64,000 bases of DNA from the NCBI RefSeq assembly GCF_000513275.1, contig NZ_CBVJ010000044.1, positions 1 to 64,000 of the forward strand, written 5' to 3'. Position numbers and translations under genes: made by a program. The stretch comes from Paenibacillus gorillae (lineage in GTDB: Bacteria; Bacillota; Bacilli; Paenibacillales; Paenibacillaceae). Every line of letters begins with the position of its first letter. The stretch's first letter is position 1. Below the pieces are notes generated by a model. It was given only the letters and a program-made list of their open reading frames with translations, had not been told where the DNA came from and did no database searches. This document shows, piece by piece, positions 8,114-17,984 of this stretch.

Positions 8114-8853
8114 TGGCAGCCGCTAAAGCGCCTTTGCCATCCATAGAGGTTCTTTACGAGGATAACCATATGCTTGCGGTCGTCAAGCCGCCCGGCATCC
8201 CTTCTCAAGAGGACGAGTCGGGCGACCCGGACATGCTGACGCTAATTAAGGAAGACTTGAAAGAACGCCATAACAAGCCGGGGAATGTGTTTCTCGGCCT
8301 TGTTCATCGGCTGGACCGGCAAGTTGGCGGTGTCATGGTTTTTGCCAAAACATCCAAAGGCGCTTCCCGGTTGTCGGAATCGGTGCGCAACCGCAGCTTT
8401 GGCAAAACCTATATGTGCGTCGTGCATGGTTCTCCTGCTGCCGCCAAGGCACAGCTGCGCCATTATATCCGCAAAGACGCGAAGCGCAATCAGGTGACGG
8501 TATTTAACGCTCCTGCCGCTGAAGCAAAAGAAGCAATTCTCGATTACGCTGTCATCGCCAGTCAAGGCAGCCGCTCACTCGTTGCAATCAGACTGCATAC
8601 AGGCAGACCGCATCAAATCCGCGCCCAGATGGCGCATATCGGCTGTCCGCTCCTTGCAGACCGCAAATACGGCGCTCCGGCTACCAGCGGAGTATCAGAC
8701 CCGGCACTATGGTCAACCTCTATTTCCGTGCCTCATCCGGTCAGCAAAGAAAGCATGCTTTTCCGCTCGCTTCCTTTCGGCTCGGCAGCATGGACGTGGT
8801 GGACACCTTCCCAATTGGAGCAAGCGGCCAATTGGTTCATACAGGAAGGATGA
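8113..8853 (+). CDS. RluA-family pseudouridine synthase
   Basis: This enzyme isomerises uridine to pseudouridine in rRNA or tRNA. The 246-residue protein has the RluA catalytic motif LVHRLDRQVGG with the nucleophile Asp68, and the downstream family motif RLHTGRPHQIRAQMAHIG. It has no N-terminal S4 domain, unlike RluD, so it is a compact member. The TAATG junction with the preceding methyltransferase gene indicates coupled translation and suggests a shared RNA-modification role. Confidence 0.85.
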   Translation: MAAAKAPLPSIEVLYEDNHMLAVVKPPGIPSQEDESGDPDMLTLIKEDLKERHNKPGNVFLGLVHRLDRQVGGVMVFAKTSKGASRLSESVRNRSFGKTYMCVVHGSPAAAKAQLRHYIRKDAKRNQVTVFNAPAAEAKEAILDYAVIASQGSRSLVAIRLHTGRPHQIRAQMAHIGCPLLADRKYGAPATSGVSDPALWSTSISVPHPVSKESMLFRSLPFGSAAWTWWTPSQLEQAANWFIQEG

Positions 8854-8860
8854 ATTGTTG

Positions 8861-10213
8861 ATGCGCCGAAAGCGACAACGAAAACCTGTTTTTCTCAGCT
8901 TTATCCTCCTGCTCCTTGCGGCAGCAGGAGTTTCTTTTATCATCATCGCTACACTGATGGACGATACACCTGCAAAGCCTGCGAGCGGCCAAATAGCCGA
9001 CTCCGCATCTCCGGGCGACAGACAGCCAGATGCCACTTCAACGATAGGGATACAGGAGCCTGAAGCTACCGCAACCCCTTCGCCCGCCATTACACCATCT
9101 CCATCACCATCACTACCCCCATCACCAACAGTTTCGCCTTCTCCGTCGCCTCCGCCAAAACCAGAATTTGCAGAAGCGGAATGGATTGCAGTGGGCGACG
9201 TGATGATGCATAAACCGCAAGTTCCCGGAGCTTATGACGAGAAGACCAAAACTTACAATTTTAATTCTTATTTCACATTAGTGAAACCGATTCTATCGCA
9301 GGGTGACTGGGTGCTGGCCAATCTGGAGACTCCGGTGGCAGGAAGCTCTTACGGCTATACCGGGTATCCAAGCTTTAATGCACCGGTCGAGCTGCTGGAA
9401 GCACTGGAATACGCAGGCTTTAACATCTTGACGACAGCAAACAATCACTCGCTCGATAAGGGCGGCAAAGGGCTGCTGCGCACGCTGGACAACTTGAAGA
9501 AATACAAGTTCGCGATTAAAGGAACAGCAGCCTCACAAGCAGAAGCTAATAAGAATGTGATCATCGAAAAAAACGGTATTAAGATGGGGCTGCTCTCTTA
9601 TACTTACGGAACGAACGGCATCCCGCTTCCGCAAGGGAAACCCTATATGGTATCTCTAATTGATGAGAAGAAGATGATAGCGGATATTGCCAAAACAAAA
9701 GCAGCCGGCGCCGATTTCGTTACGATTGCTCTCCACTTCGGAATTGAGTATCAGACGCAGCCTAACGATGAGCAGAAAAGGCTGGCTCGCAAGCTCGTAG
9801 CTGCTGGGGCGGACATAATAGCGGGTTCCCACCCCCATGTCATACAGCCTTACGAGGTGCTGGAGACGACGGATGAAGAAGGCAAGACCAGACAAGGACT
9901 CATCATTTATTCTATGGGCAATTTCATCTCCAACCAACGCGAAGAGACGAAGGATTATGGCATTATCTATAAAGTACTTATTCGTAAAAATATCGCGGAT
10001 CACACGATCCAGTTTGGCGAGATTGAAACCATTCCTACGTGGGTTCATCGCTACCAGCCGGACAACAACTATCGCTACCGTATTCTGCCGGTCGAGCAGA
10101 CATTAGAGGCATTCGCCACCGGTACGAAAGACGAGCTGCTCTCTGCTGCTGATTATAATGCGATGGAGAGTACGCTGAAGCAGCTGCGTAAACGAATGTC
10201 CGCCATGAAATAA
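8861..10213 (+). CDS. CapA-family membrane-anchored metallophosphatase-like protein
   Basis: The 450-residue protein has a basic N-terminus, one membrane segment (about residues 8-27), a long Pro/Ser/Thr-rich linker, and a CapA (PGA_cap) domain. The domain shows the calcineurin-like metal motifs AVGDVMMHK, ANLETPVAG, TANNHSLDKG, IAGSHPHVIQ and YSMGNFISN. Relatives take part in poly-gamma-glutamate capsule synthesis, but single CapA-like genes without capBC, as here, have no settled role. TTG codons at 8855 and 8858 are alternative starts. It is third in the operon and ends at a strong terminator. Confidence 0.8.
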   Translation: MRRKRQRKPVFLSFILLLLAAAGVSFIIIATLMDDTPAKPASGQIADSASPGDRQPDATSTIGIQEPEATATPSPAITPSPSPSLPPSPTVSPSPSPPPKPEFAEAEWIAVGDVMMHKPQVPGAYDEKTKTYNFNSYFTLVKPILSQGDWVLANLETPVAGSSYGYTGYPSFNAPVELLEALEYAGFNILTTANNHSLDKGGKGLLRTLDNLKKYKFAIKGTAASQAEANKNVIIEKNGIKMGLLSYTYGTNGIPLPQGKPYMVSLIDEKKMIADIAKTKAAGADFVTIALHFGIEYQTQPNDEQKRLARKLVAAGADIIAGSHPHVIQPYEVLETTDEEGKTRQGLIIYSMGNFISNQREETKDYGIIYKVLIRKNIADHTIQFGEIETIPTWVHRYQPDNNYRYRILPVEQTLEAFATGTKDELLSAADYNAMESTLKQLRKRMSAMK

Positions 10214-10715
10214 TAGCTGTAAACAAAAGCCGGCCCTCCGGATACAACCCAACAGGGTTGATCCGGAGGGCCGGCTTTTGTTTCGGGCAGCTTTTACAGG
10301 CTGCTGCCTTTATGCGTTTGCCACTTTCGCCCAGCAAATAAACGAGCAGCTGCTGATTGTGGGCCGATATCCGGTCCAGCGACTCCTCAAACAGCTTGGA
10401 GCGGATTTCTCTGCCCCTCTCTGCCTCAGCTCGTCCCTTATCCGATACGGACACCCACACGATCCTGCGGTCATTGTCGTCGCGCGTACGCACAATCAGC
10501 TCATTGCGTTCCATCCGGTCCAGCAGCGTCGTAATCGCCGCTGGCGTCGTGGATAAATGCTGCAGCAAATCGGATGGCTTCATCGGCTCAAATTGCAGCA
10601 TCAGTTCGAGCACGTTAAGCTGGCCTTCTGTCAAAGGGGCCAACCCTTCTTCCAGACTCATCTTCCACTCTCTCGTCAACTTCGTCCATAATCGAGTAAA
10701 TTCTTCAGAAACCAT
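10035..10715 (-). CDS. MarR-family regulator reading through a terminator
   Basis: The first ~140 residues form a normal MarR domain (LTEGQLNVLELMLQFEPMKP, then STTPAAITTLLDRMERNELI and the wing DDNDRRIVWVSVSDKG). After CKSCPKQKP the frame has no stop. It continues through the terminator at 10221-10283 and about 180 bp antisense into capA, adding a non-conserved-looking tail. A TAA at 10294-10296 lies one base out of frame, so a single indel would restore a normal-length protein. The start (ATG 10715, weak GGAAG upstream) is uncertain. Confidence 0.7.
   Translation of the reverse strand: MVSEEFTRLWTKLTREWKMSLEEGLAPLTEGQLNVLELMLQFEPMKPSDLLQHLSTTPAAITTLLDRMERNELIVRTRDDNDRRIVWVSVSDKGRAEAERGREIRSKLFEESLDRISAHNQQLLVYLLGESGKRIKAAACKSCPKQKPALRINPVGLYPEGRLLFTAIISWRTFVYAAASAYSPSHYNQQQRAARLSYRWRMPLMSARPAEYGSDSCCPAGSDEPT
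10221..10283. terminator. Strong bidirectional terminator hairpin
   Basis: A stem of about 22 bp (arm AAACAAAAGCCGGCCCTCCG and its complement) carries an inner AACCC/GGGTT hairpin. It ends in TTTTGTTT on the plus strand and has the complementary run on the minus strand. It terminates capA and sits inside the reading frame of the convergent MarR gene. Confidence 0.9.
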
Positions 10716-10792
10716 ACCGACACCCGCTTCCTGTCCGATTTTCTCCTTATTCCCAATTATACCAAACGCCAATGTCGAATAAAAGGTTAACC

Positions 10793-10818
10793 CGATTAAT
10801 AATTTGAGTCATTAATCG
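10793..10818. promoter_or_regulatory. Inverted repeat upstream of the MarR gene
   Basis: CGATTAAT-N10-ATTAATCG is a perfect 8-bp inverted repeat between the MarR gene and the divergent 55-residue gene. It may be the MarR binding site. Its long spacer is less typical of MarR operators. Confidence 0.4.
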
Positions 10819-10925
10819 CGATAGTTCCGAACGTTTTGACAAGACTAGACATACAATGAGCATAGGCGATCTCCCTATTTGTCAATGTATTGTATACCCC
10901 AACGCCGGATTAAAGGAGTGATCCC

Positions 10926-11093
10926 ATGGAAGAGCACAAAGCGGAAATCATTCGGAAAATAAAAGCTTACGGCATAATAAAAGACCCGCAATGGCTGGAC
11001 CGCCCGGATGAGCTGGTGCCATTGTGGGTCATGCTTGATGCGATGGTCAAATTGATCGAGCGCTTCGATCCGCCGAACCGTCCTTACGATTGA
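10926..11093 (+). CDS. Small protein of unknown function (55 residues)
   Basis: An AAAGGAG lies 6 nt before ATG and the frame runs 55 codons to TGA. The product starts [20 protein letters not shown], continues with two short predicted helices, and ends [10 protein letters not shown]. It has no cysteines, signal or membrane segment. Its stop overlaps the end of the convergent parC gene by 10 bp. The good ribosome-binding site and ordered composition argue that it is real, but I recognise no family. Confidence 0.6.
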   Translation: MEEHKAEIIRKIKAYGIIKDPQWLDRPDELVPLWVMLDAMVKLIERFDPPNRPYD

Positions 11094-13540
11094 TGGGACG
11101 AGAGCGCCGGACGAATAATGATCGAATCGATCGTGTCATTCTTCTCTACCGGTACCAGCAGCTTGCCGATTGACTTGCGGTCTTCGATCGGTGCTTTCTC
11201 CGTCGAGGCCGACAGATGTGCACCAGACGCCGTAAGCGCAATGATATCGGAGGCTTCCTTGCAGTACAATGCGGCAACGAGCACATCGCCGTTTGGCTTC
11301 ACTCGTTTGCCTTCTTTGAATTCGAAGGTCTGTACACCTTTTCCGCCCCGGCCCTGGACTGGATAATCAAGCAGCAGCGTCCGTTTGGCGTAGCCAATAT
11401 CGGTTACGACGAGCAGCTCGCCTTCATCATCTGCGACCCATTCGGCTGCAACAAGCTCATCATCATCCTTGAGCTGCATACCGCGAACGCCTGCCGCCAC
11501 GCGTCCCATCGGGTTCACTTCGCTCTCTGTGAAGCGTATGCTCATCCCCTGCTTGCTGACTAGCAGCAGTTGCTGTGCACCGTCACTCACCTGCACGCGT
11601 ATAATTTCGTCGCCGTCCGCCACCTTACAGGCTGTAATGGCCGTAGAACGCGTCGTCATATATTCCTTCAACTCTGTACGCTTAACCTGCCCGCGCTTCG
11701 TTACGAAGACGAGAGACACCTCAGAGGCGTTGAAATCCTTCACCGGGATAATGCTAATAACAGAATCATCCTTCGGAATCGGTACGATATTGACAATCGC
11801 CGTACCGGTATCCTTCCATTTGAACTCTGGAATTTGATGGACAGGCAGCATATAGTATTGGCCTTTCCGGGTGAACAGCAGCAGGTTGTCAATCGTATTG
11901 ACTTCGTACAAGCTGCTGATCATATCGCCTTCCTTGACGCCGGCATTCTCCAGATCGCCGCCGGAGCGTGTGAAGGACAGCATGCTCGTCCGCTTCATGT
12001 AACCCTCGCGGCTAAGCGTTACCAGCACATCCTCTGGTGTAACGAGTACTTCCAGATTAACTTTAAGCTCTTCAACCTCACCGCGAATTTCGCTGCGGCG
12101 GTCGATGCCGTATTTATCGCGGATTTCAATAAGCTCTTCCTTGATGACGGACAACAGCTTCTTCTCACTATCGAGTATCGAACGGAAGTAAGCGATGCGC
12201 TTCATCATTTCCTTAAGCTCTTTCTCCAGCGATGTAATCTCAAGATTGGTCAGGCGATAGAGCTGCAAGGTAAGAATCGCGTCAGCCTGACGCTCACTGA
12301 ACCCGAATTTCTCGACCAGATTGTTTTGTGCGTCCGCCCGGTTTTTCGATGCTTTGATCGTCGCAATAACTTCATCAAGCAGATTCAGCGCTTTAACAAG
12401 ACCTTCAACGACATGCGCACGGTCTTCCGCCTTCTCCAAATCGTATTGCGTCCGGAACGTTACAACTTCCTTCTGATGCTCAATATAAGCGCTTAATATT
12501 TGCTTAATGCCAAGCTGCAGAGGCGCCTTGTTAACGATTGCAACCATGTTAAAGTTATATGTCACCTGCAAATCAGTCTTCTTCAGCAAGTAAGCCAGTA
12601 TGCCGTTCGCATCCGCTTCTTTCTTCAACTCGACTACGATTCTGAGGCCGTTGCGTCCGCTTTCGTCACGAACCTCGGCAATGCCCTCTACCTTCTTCTC
12701 CAAGCGGATATTTTCCATGGCAGTAACGAGCCTGGATTTCACGACCTGATACGGAATTTCCGTAATCGTAATCTGCTGGCGTCCGCCGCGCATATCTTCG
12801 ATTTTCACTTGGGAACGAATATAGATCCGGCCTTTTCCCGTCGCATAAGCGTCGCGAATGCCTTCTTCGCCCATAATAACGCCGCCCGTAGGAAAATCCG
12901 GCGCCTTTATAATCGTCATCAGCTCTTCCAGTTGAAGGTCGGGACGATTCATAATTGCGATACAGCCATCGATAACCTCGCGCAAATTATGCGGCGGAAT
13001 CTCCGTAGCAAAGCCGGCGGAAATGCCGGATACGCCGTTCACGAGCAAGTTCGGATAACGCGACGGCAGCACGACAGGCTCTTTGGTCGTGTTATCGAAG
13101 TTGTCCTTGAACTGGACGGTTCGTTTCTCAATATCGCGCAGCAGCTCCATTGCGATCGGCGACAAGCGAGCTTCTGTATAACGCATAGCTGCAGCCGGAT
13201 CATCGTCCATCGAGCCCCAGTTGCCATGGCCGTCTACGAGGACATGGCCCATTTTCCAAGGCTGCGCCATCCGTACCATACCTTCATAGATCGAAGAATC
13301 GCCATGCGGATGATAGTTGCCCATTACGTCGCCGACCGTTTTCGCTGACTTGCGGTATGGCTTGTCCGGCGTGTTGCTGGAATCGTACATTGCGTATAAA
13401 ATCCGGCGTTGAACCGGCTTGAGGCCATCCCGAACGTCAGGAATGGCGCGGTCTTGAATAATATATTTCGAATAGCGTCCGAATCGGTCACCGACGACCT
13501 CTTCCAAATACGCCGGTAAAAACTGTTCGAGCATACCCAT
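11084..13540 (-). CDS. parC: DNA topoisomerase IV subunit A
   Basis: ParC is the DNA-cleaving subunit of topoisomerase IV, which decatenates daughter chromosomes. The 818-residue protein has the winged-helix breakage-reunion domain with catalytic Tyr121 ([13 protein letters not shown]), the tower and coiled-coil regions, and a C-terminal beta-pinwheel. The pinwheel lacks the gyrase-specific GQRGGKG box but has [13 protein letters not shown]. In the quinolone-resistance region the residues matching S. aureus GrlA Ser80 and Glu84 are intact (Ser82, Glu86). It lies 11 bp after parE with AGGGGG before its ATG. Confidence 0.9.
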   Translation of the reverse strand: MGMLEQFLPAYLEEVVGDRFGRYSKYIIQDRAIPDVRDGLKPVQRRILYAMYDSSNTPDKPYRKSAKTVGDVMGNYHPHGDSSIYEGMVRMAQPWKMGHVLVDGHGNWGSMDDDPAAAMRYTEARLSPIAMELLRDIEKRTVQFKDNFDNTTKEPVVLPSRYPNLLVNGVSGISAGFATEIPPHNLREVIDGCIAIMNRPDLQLEELMTIIKAPDFPTGGVIMGEEGIRDAYATGKGRIYIRSQVKIEDMRGGRQQITITEIPYQVVKSRLVTAMENIRLEKKVEGIAEVRDESGRNGLRIVVELKKEADANGILAYLLKKTDLQVTYNFNMVAIVNKAPLQLGIKQILSAYIEHQKEVVTFRTQYDLEKAEDRAHVVEGLVKALNLLDEVIATIKASKNRADAQNNLVEKFGFSERQADAILTLQLYRLTNLEITSLEKELKEMMKRIAYFRSILDSEKKLLSVIKEELIEIRDKYGIDRRSEIRGEVEELKVNLEVLVTPEDVLVTLSREGYMKRTSMLSFTRSGGDLENAGVKEGDMISSLYEVNTIDNLLLFTRKGQYYMLPVHQIPEFKWKDTGTAIVNIVPIPKDDSVISIIPVKDFNASEVSLVFVTKRGQVKRTELKEYMTTRSTAITACKVADGDEIIRVQVSDGAQQLLLVSKQGMSIRFTESEVNPMGRVAAGVRGMQLKDDDELVAAEWVADDEGELLVVTDIGYAKRTLLLDYPVQGRGGKGVQTFEFKEGKRVKPNGDVLVAALYCKEASDIIALTASGAHLSASTEKAPIEDRKSIGKLLVPVEKNDTIDSIIIRPALSSHQS

Positions 13541-13551
13541 GTCGTTGCCCC

Positions 13552-15522
13552 CTATTCCTCATACTCCGTGAAGTCGACATTTTCCAATATCCACCGTTTG
13601 CGCGGATCGACCTTATCGCCCATCAAGGCGGAAACCCGGCGCTCCGCTTTCGCTGCATCTTCAATCTGCACCTGCAGCAGCGTGCGCGTCTCGGGATTCA
13701 TCGTCGTCTCCCACAGTTGATCCGGATTCATCTCACCAAGTCCTTTATAGCGCTGGAGCTCAAAGCTTTTGCCAAATTCCTTCAAGTAATTTTGCAGCTG
13801 CTCGTCCGTCCAGGCATAACGCACCGTTTCCAGCTTCCCGGACTTGCGGGAAATTTTGTACAATGGCGGCTGCGCGATGTAGATCCGGCCTGTATCAATA
13901 AGCGGCTTCATATAGCGGTAAAAGAACGTCAGCAAGAGCACTTGGATATGCGCGCCATCCGTATCCGCGTCGGTCATAATGATAATCTTGTTGTAGTTGC
14001 ATTCCTCGACGTCAAATTCCGGACCAACTCCTGCTCCGATCGACGCGATAATGGCTTTGTACTCGTCATTCTTCAAGATGTCGAGCAGCTTCGCTTTCTC
14101 CGGATTCATCGGCTTGCCCTTAAGCGGCAGAATCGCCTGATATTTCGAATCACGGCCTTGCTTCGCTGAACCGCCAGCCGAATCGCCTTCGACGATAAAC
14201 AGCTCATTACGGGTAAAATCCTTCGATTGCGCCGGAGTGAGCTTACCGTTCAAGTTGGAGCTTTCGCTCTTTTTCTTCCCGCTGCGAATTTCCTCACGGG
14301 CTTTACGAGCCGCCTCACGCGCCTTTGAAGCCTGTACAGCCTTCTTGAGCAGCGATTGGGCTACCTGCGGATTTTCCTCCAGGAAAACCTGCATTTTGTC
14401 CGTTACAACCGCATCTACCGCACTTCTCGCGGAAGCGCTGCCGAGCTGATCCTTCGTCTGTCCGACGAATTCGACTTCGCCCATCTTGATGTTGATGACA
14501 GACATCATCCCTTCGCGCAAATCATTGCCCTCCAGGTTTTTATCCTTTTCCTTCAGCAGCCCTGCTTTGCGGGCATAATCGTTCATGACGCGCGTATACG
14601 CCGTCTTGAATCCGGTCTCATGCGTACCGCCGCCGCGTGTCGGAATGGAGTTGACGAAGGAAGCGATCGTTTCCGTATAGCCGTCGTTGTACTGCAATGC
14701 GACTTCGACCTCAATGTCATCCCGCTCGCCTGCGAAATGAATGACGTCATGAAGCACGGTTTTGTCTTCATTCAAATATTCGACGAATTGTTTGGCGCCG
14801 CCCTCGTAATGAAACACGTCCTGTTTGCCGCTCCGGTCGTCTTTAATCGTCACCTTCAAGCCAGAGTTGAGGAAGGCGATCTCCTGCAGACGTTCTGCCA
14901 GCGTATCGTAGTTGAGGGAAATCCCATTTTGAAACACGCGCACGTCGGGCTTGAACGTTACCTTCGTCCCGGTCCGGTTAGTTGAACCGACAACTTCAAG
15001 TCCGGTTACAGGCTCGCCGACATGCTCCTTGCCTTTTTTATCAACCCAATACTCGAAACGCATTTTATGTATTTTGCCGTCACGGAAAATTTCAACCTCC
15101 AGCCACTCCGACAACGCATTCGTTACAGATGCGCCTACGCCGTGAAGACCGCCGGACTTCTTATAGCCCGAACCGCCGAACTTTCCGCCTGCATGAAGAA
15201 TCGTATAAACGACCTGCGGGGTTGGAATGCCTGTTTTGTGCATGCCTGTAGGAATGCCCCTGCCATTGTCGTGAACCGTTATAGAACCGTTTTTATGTAA
15301 GGTGACGTCAATAGCCGAACAAAATTTGGCTAAATGCTCGTCCACCGCATTATCGACAATTTCCCAAACGAGATGATGCAAGCCTGAACTGCTGGTGCTT
15401 CCGATATACATGCCCGGCCGTTTGCGCACAGCCGTTAATCCTTCCAGAACCTGTATATCATCAGCCTCATAATTGCGATCAGCCGCTGTAGAATTCGGGG
15501 AAAAATCAAGTTGTTCTGCCAT
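13552..15522 (-). CDS. parE: DNA topoisomerase IV subunit B
   Basis: ParE is the ATPase subunit of topoisomerase IV. The 656-residue protein has the GHKL ATP-binding domain ([27 protein letters not shown]), the transducer domain, and the Toprim domain with [14 protein letters not shown] and the Mg-binding DADTDGAHI. The last part, [19 protein letters not shown], is conserved. AGGAGG lies 10 nt upstream of ATG. It forms a two-gene operon with parC. Pairing with ParC, and a subunit partner lacking the GyrA box, favours ParE over GyrB. Confidence 0.9.
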   Translation of the reverse strand: MAEQLDFSPNSTAADRNYEADDIQVLEGLTAVRKRPGMYIGSTSSSGLHHLVWEIVDNAVDEHLAKFCSAIDVTLHKNGSITVHDNGRGIPTGMHKTGIPTPQVVYTILHAGGKFGGSGYKKSGGLHGVGASVTNALSEWLEVEIFRDGKIHKMRFEYWVDKKGKEHVGEPVTGLEVVGSTNRTGTKVTFKPDVRVFQNGISLNYDTLAERLQEIAFLNSGLKVTIKDDRSGKQDVFHYEGGAKQFVEYLNEDKTVLHDVIHFAGERDDIEVEVALQYNDGYTETIASFVNSIPTRGGGTHETGFKTAYTRVMNDYARKAGLLKEKDKNLEGNDLREGMMSVINIKMGEVEFVGQTKDQLGSASARSAVDAVVTDKMQVFLEENPQVAQSLLKKAVQASKAREAARKAREEIRSGKKKSESSNLNGKLTPAQSKDFTRNELFIVEGDSAGGSAKQGRDSKYQAILPLKGKPMNPEKAKLLDILKNDEYKAIIASIGAGVGPEFDVEECNYNKIIIMTDADTDGAHIQVLLLTFFYRYMKPLIDTGRIYIAQPPLYKISRKSGKLETVRYAWTDEQLQNYLKEFGKSFELQRYKGLGEMNPDQLWETTMNPETRTLLQVQIEDAAKAERRVSALMGDKVDPRKRWILENVDFTEYEE

Positions 15523-15885
15523 AGGGCCTGGCCCTCCTTATTTATTGCGTTTCCATACTTCAAGTATTTTAATGCAAATTGTCCTGATTAGTAAAGACAT
15601 CTTCGCGGACAAAGCAGGTAAGAATCGCCCGAATCCTAAGCCCGGTAAGGGATAGAAAGATTGATAAATTCAAAGGCAGCCCTTAGGAACGCCCGTAATC
15701 GGCGGGATTCAACCTGCTGTAAGCATCAGTTTTTCCGTAAAATCAAATTATAAGCATGCCTTCCTTCACGCTGCTCCTTCATTTGGATGATTTTGGGTAT
15801 CGCCTCCTGTGGCGGATGCACACACCACCCTGCTCGCCCCTCAATATATTAGGTCTAATAAGACAATGTGAGGAGCAAGCGATCA
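15523..15885. other. Intergenic region between parE and the TylF-like gene
   Basis: This 363-bp divergent spacer must hold the promoters of parE (minus) and the methyltransferase gene (plus). On the minus strand TTTACT, 18 bp and TAAAAT at about 15570-15600 is a weak candidate for parE. I see no ORF with a ribosome-binding site, no clear terminator and no recognisable RNA motif. Confidence 0.5.
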
Positions 15886-16617
15886 ATGACGAGTGATGCG
15901 GGAACGCAATTATATTTGGAACTGCTGAAAAAAACAATCTTATTCGAAATCTGGCTGGAACATGAAGGCGGCAATGCAACCCCTACGAACCGCTGGGAAG
16001 GATTGGATTGGCCTAAGATTGCACATAGTATGATCGGCAGACTGCGGATGAATCAGCTTCATGATGCGATGAATACAGTTTTGCGGGAAGGCATTCCAGG
16101 CGATTTCATCGAAACGGGTGTATGGCGTGGCGGCGCTTGCATCTTTATGCGCGGTTTTCTGAAGGCGCATGGCATGAATGACCGTCGCGTATTCGTCGCT
16201 GATTCGTTCGAAGGGCTGCCAGCGCCTGATCCGCAATATCCGATTGACGCCACCTCTACCTTTCATACCGAAGACTTCCTCCGTGTATCCTTGCCGGAAG
16301 TAAAGAACAATTTCCGCAAATACGGCTTGCTTGACCGGCAAGTGACATTTCTGAAAGGCTGGTTCAAGGATACTTTACCTGTCGCTCCGATCACCCGGCT
16401 GGCGATCGCAAGGCTTGACGGCGATATGTATTCCTCTACAATGGACAGCTTGAATAATTTGTATCCTAAGCTCTCTATCGGCGGATTCCTCATCGTTGAT
16501 GACTACTCAATCGGATACTGCGCTGCGGCCGTCCATGATTTCCGTGCCATTCACAACATTACCGATCCCATTATCCCGATTGACATTACCGGTGTCTACT
16601 GGCGTAAGACCAAATAA
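15886..16617 (+). CDS. TylF/MycF-family O-methyltransferase
   Basis: The 243-residue protein matches the TylF family of SAM- and Mg-dependent sugar O-methyltransferases. It shows the SAM motif GDFIETGVWRGGACIFMRG, VADSFEGLPAPD, and the metal-binding block ARLDGDMYSSTMDSL with GGFLIVDDY. Characterised members methylate hydroxyls of macrolide sugars, but this gene is an orphan without a biosynthetic cluster, so its substrate is unknown. ATG 15886 has GAGGAG about 10 nt upstream; an earlier GTG overlaps that site. Confidence 0.8.
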   Translation: MTSDAGTQLYLELLKKTILFEIWLEHEGGNATPTNRWEGLDWPKIAHSMIGRLRMNQLHDAMNTVLREGIPGDFIETGVWRGGACIFMRGFLKAHGMNDRRVFVADSFEGLPAPDPQYPIDATSTFHTEDFLRVSLPEVKNNFRKYGLLDRQVTFLKGWFKDTLPVAPITRLAIARLDGDMYSSTMDSLNNLYPKLSIGGFLIVDDYSIGYCAAAVHDFRAIHNITDPIIPIDITGVYWRKTK

Positions 16618-16660
16618 ATACCCGTTATGGCCTGACGAACCCCAAACTTAAACAGCAGAA

Positions 16661-16708
16661 AAGCCTTCCTTCCACGCCTTATGCGCGGATGTGAAGGCTT
16701 CTTGTTTG
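16661..16708. terminator. Possible bidirectional terminator
   Basis: AAGCCTTC pairs with GAAGGCTT, followed by CTTGTTTG. It lies between two convergent genes. The stem is short and the loop long, so it is a moderate candidate. Confidence 0.5.
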
Positions 16709-16737
16709 TGTAGCTGGGACAGCAGCGGGCCGCTGCT

Positions 16738-17919
16738 TTATTCCTTGTATTCAATCCGCAGCGATTCCGCTGCCTGGCGTGCAACGTCACGTGCTTGATC
16801 GGTGTCTTCCGCTGTACTCAAAGCAACCGCCATCCGGCGGCCGACCTTCGTCTCCGGCTTGCCGAACACGCGGACCTGTGTATTTGGCAAAGCCAATGCT
16901 TGTTCTATTCCGCCGATACGGAAATCGGTATGCTCCCGGTTGGCTTTAAGCGTATGGGAAGCACCCGGCGACAGCAGCCGGATGGTCGGGATCGGAAAGC
17001 CGAGAATGGCCCGGACATGCAGCGCAAATTCCGACAAATCCTGCGTTGCCATCGTCACCATTCCGGTATCATGCGGACGAGGCGACACTTCGCTAAACAG
17101 GACGCCCTCTCCGGTAATAAACAGCTCAACGCCATACAGGCCATGGCCTCCCAGCTCATCCGTAATGCGCTGTGCGATTTGTTCCGCTTCTTCTATCTGC
17201 TGGGTCGTCATGGCATGCGGCTGCCAGGATTCGATATAATCCCCGTCTTTCTGCACATGGCCAATTGGGGCGCAAAAGCTTGTACCAGATACCGAACGAA
17301 TCGTAAGCAGCGTAATTTCCGATTCGAACGTAACAAAGCCTTCAACGATAATCCGCTGCTTTTTGGCACGTCCGCCTTCCATTGCATACTGCCAGCAAGC
17401 GTCAATATCTTCCTCTGTCCGGCAGACGCTTTGGCCTTTGCCGGAGGAGCTCATAATCGGCTTAATCACGCAAGGCAAACCGAGCTCCTTCACTGCTGTC
17501 CTCAGCTCGTCCAAGGAATCGGCAAAGCGATACGGCGCTGTTGGCAGACCCAGTGTCTCCGCCGCAAGCCTGCGAATGCCTTCGCGGTCCATCGTCAGTC
17601 TCGCCGCGCGGGCTGTAGGAACAACACGGAAGCCTTCCTGCTCCAATTCCAGCAGCGTTTCCGTTGCAATAGCTTCAATCTCCGGCACAATATAATCCGG
17701 ACGCTCCTCTTCGATAATGCGTCTAATAGCTGCCCCGTCAAGCATATCGGCGACATGATACCGATGCGCAGCCTGCATAGCCGGTGCATTCGCATACCGG
17801 TCGACCGCGATCGTCTCGACGCCTAACCGCTGCGCCTCCAGAATGACTTCCTTACCTAGTTCTCCTGAGCCTAACAGCAGCATTTTACGAGCTTGCGATG
17901 ACAATGGTGATCCATACAT
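16738..17919 (-). CDS. purT: Formate-dependent GAR transformylase
   Basis: PurT makes formyl-glycinamide ribonucleotide from GAR, formate and ATP, a folate-independent version of step three of purine synthesis. The 393-residue ATP-grasp enzyme closely follows E. coli Pur[14 protein letters not shown] (N-terminal Rossmann-like fold), [32 protein letters not shown] (ATP-binding loop), [10 protein letters not shown] and [16 protein letters not shown] (metal and substrate site). The ribosome-binding site GGGAGG lies inside the 3' arm of the hairpin just upstream. It follows the ABC-exporter genes by 65 bp. Confidence 0.9.
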   Translation of the reverse strand: MYGSPLSSQARKMLLLGSGELGKEVILEAQRLGVETIAVDRYANAPAMQAAHRYHVADMLDGAAIRRIIEEERPDYIVPEIEAIATETLLELEQEGFRVVPTARAARLTMDREGIRRLAAETLGLPTAPYRFADSLDELRTAVKELGLPCVIKPIMSSSGKGQSVCRTEEDIDACWQYAMEGGRAKKQRIIVEGFVTFESEITLLTIRSVSGTSFCAPIGHVQKDGDYIESWQPHAMTTQQIEEAEQIAQRITDELGGHGLYGVELFITGEGVLFSEVSPRPHDTGMVTMATQDLSEFALHVRAILGFPIPTIRLLSPGASHTLKANREHTDFRIGGIEQALALPNTQVRVFGKPETKVGRRMAVALSTAEDTDQARDVARQAAESLRIEYKE

Positions 17920-17923
17920 AACG

Positions 17924-17970
17924 AAAAAGAACCTCCCGGAAGTTTTAGTTCCATTGTGGAGGTTCTTTTT
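17924..17970 (-). terminator. Terminator-like hairpin containing the purT ribosome-binding site
   Basis: AAAAAGAACCTCC and GGAGGTTCTTTTT form a perfect 13-bp stem around a 21-base loop. On the minus strand it follows the ABC transporter gene and ends in TTTTT four bases before the purT ATG. The purT Shine-Dalgarno GGAGG is in the 3' arm. It can act as a terminator for the upstream operon and also mask purT translation. Confidence 0.8.
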
Positions 17971-17984
17971 GCAAAAATCAATAG

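Noticed and set aside
9080-9170. Pro/Ser/Thr-rich repeat in the capA-like gene as a DNA repeat
   Set aside because: It is a coding linker between membrane anchor and catalytic domain, common in this family.
11118-15300. Many long plus-strand frames opposite parC and parE
   Set aside because: They mirror the codon structure of the strongly conserved topoisomerase genes and have no signals of their own.
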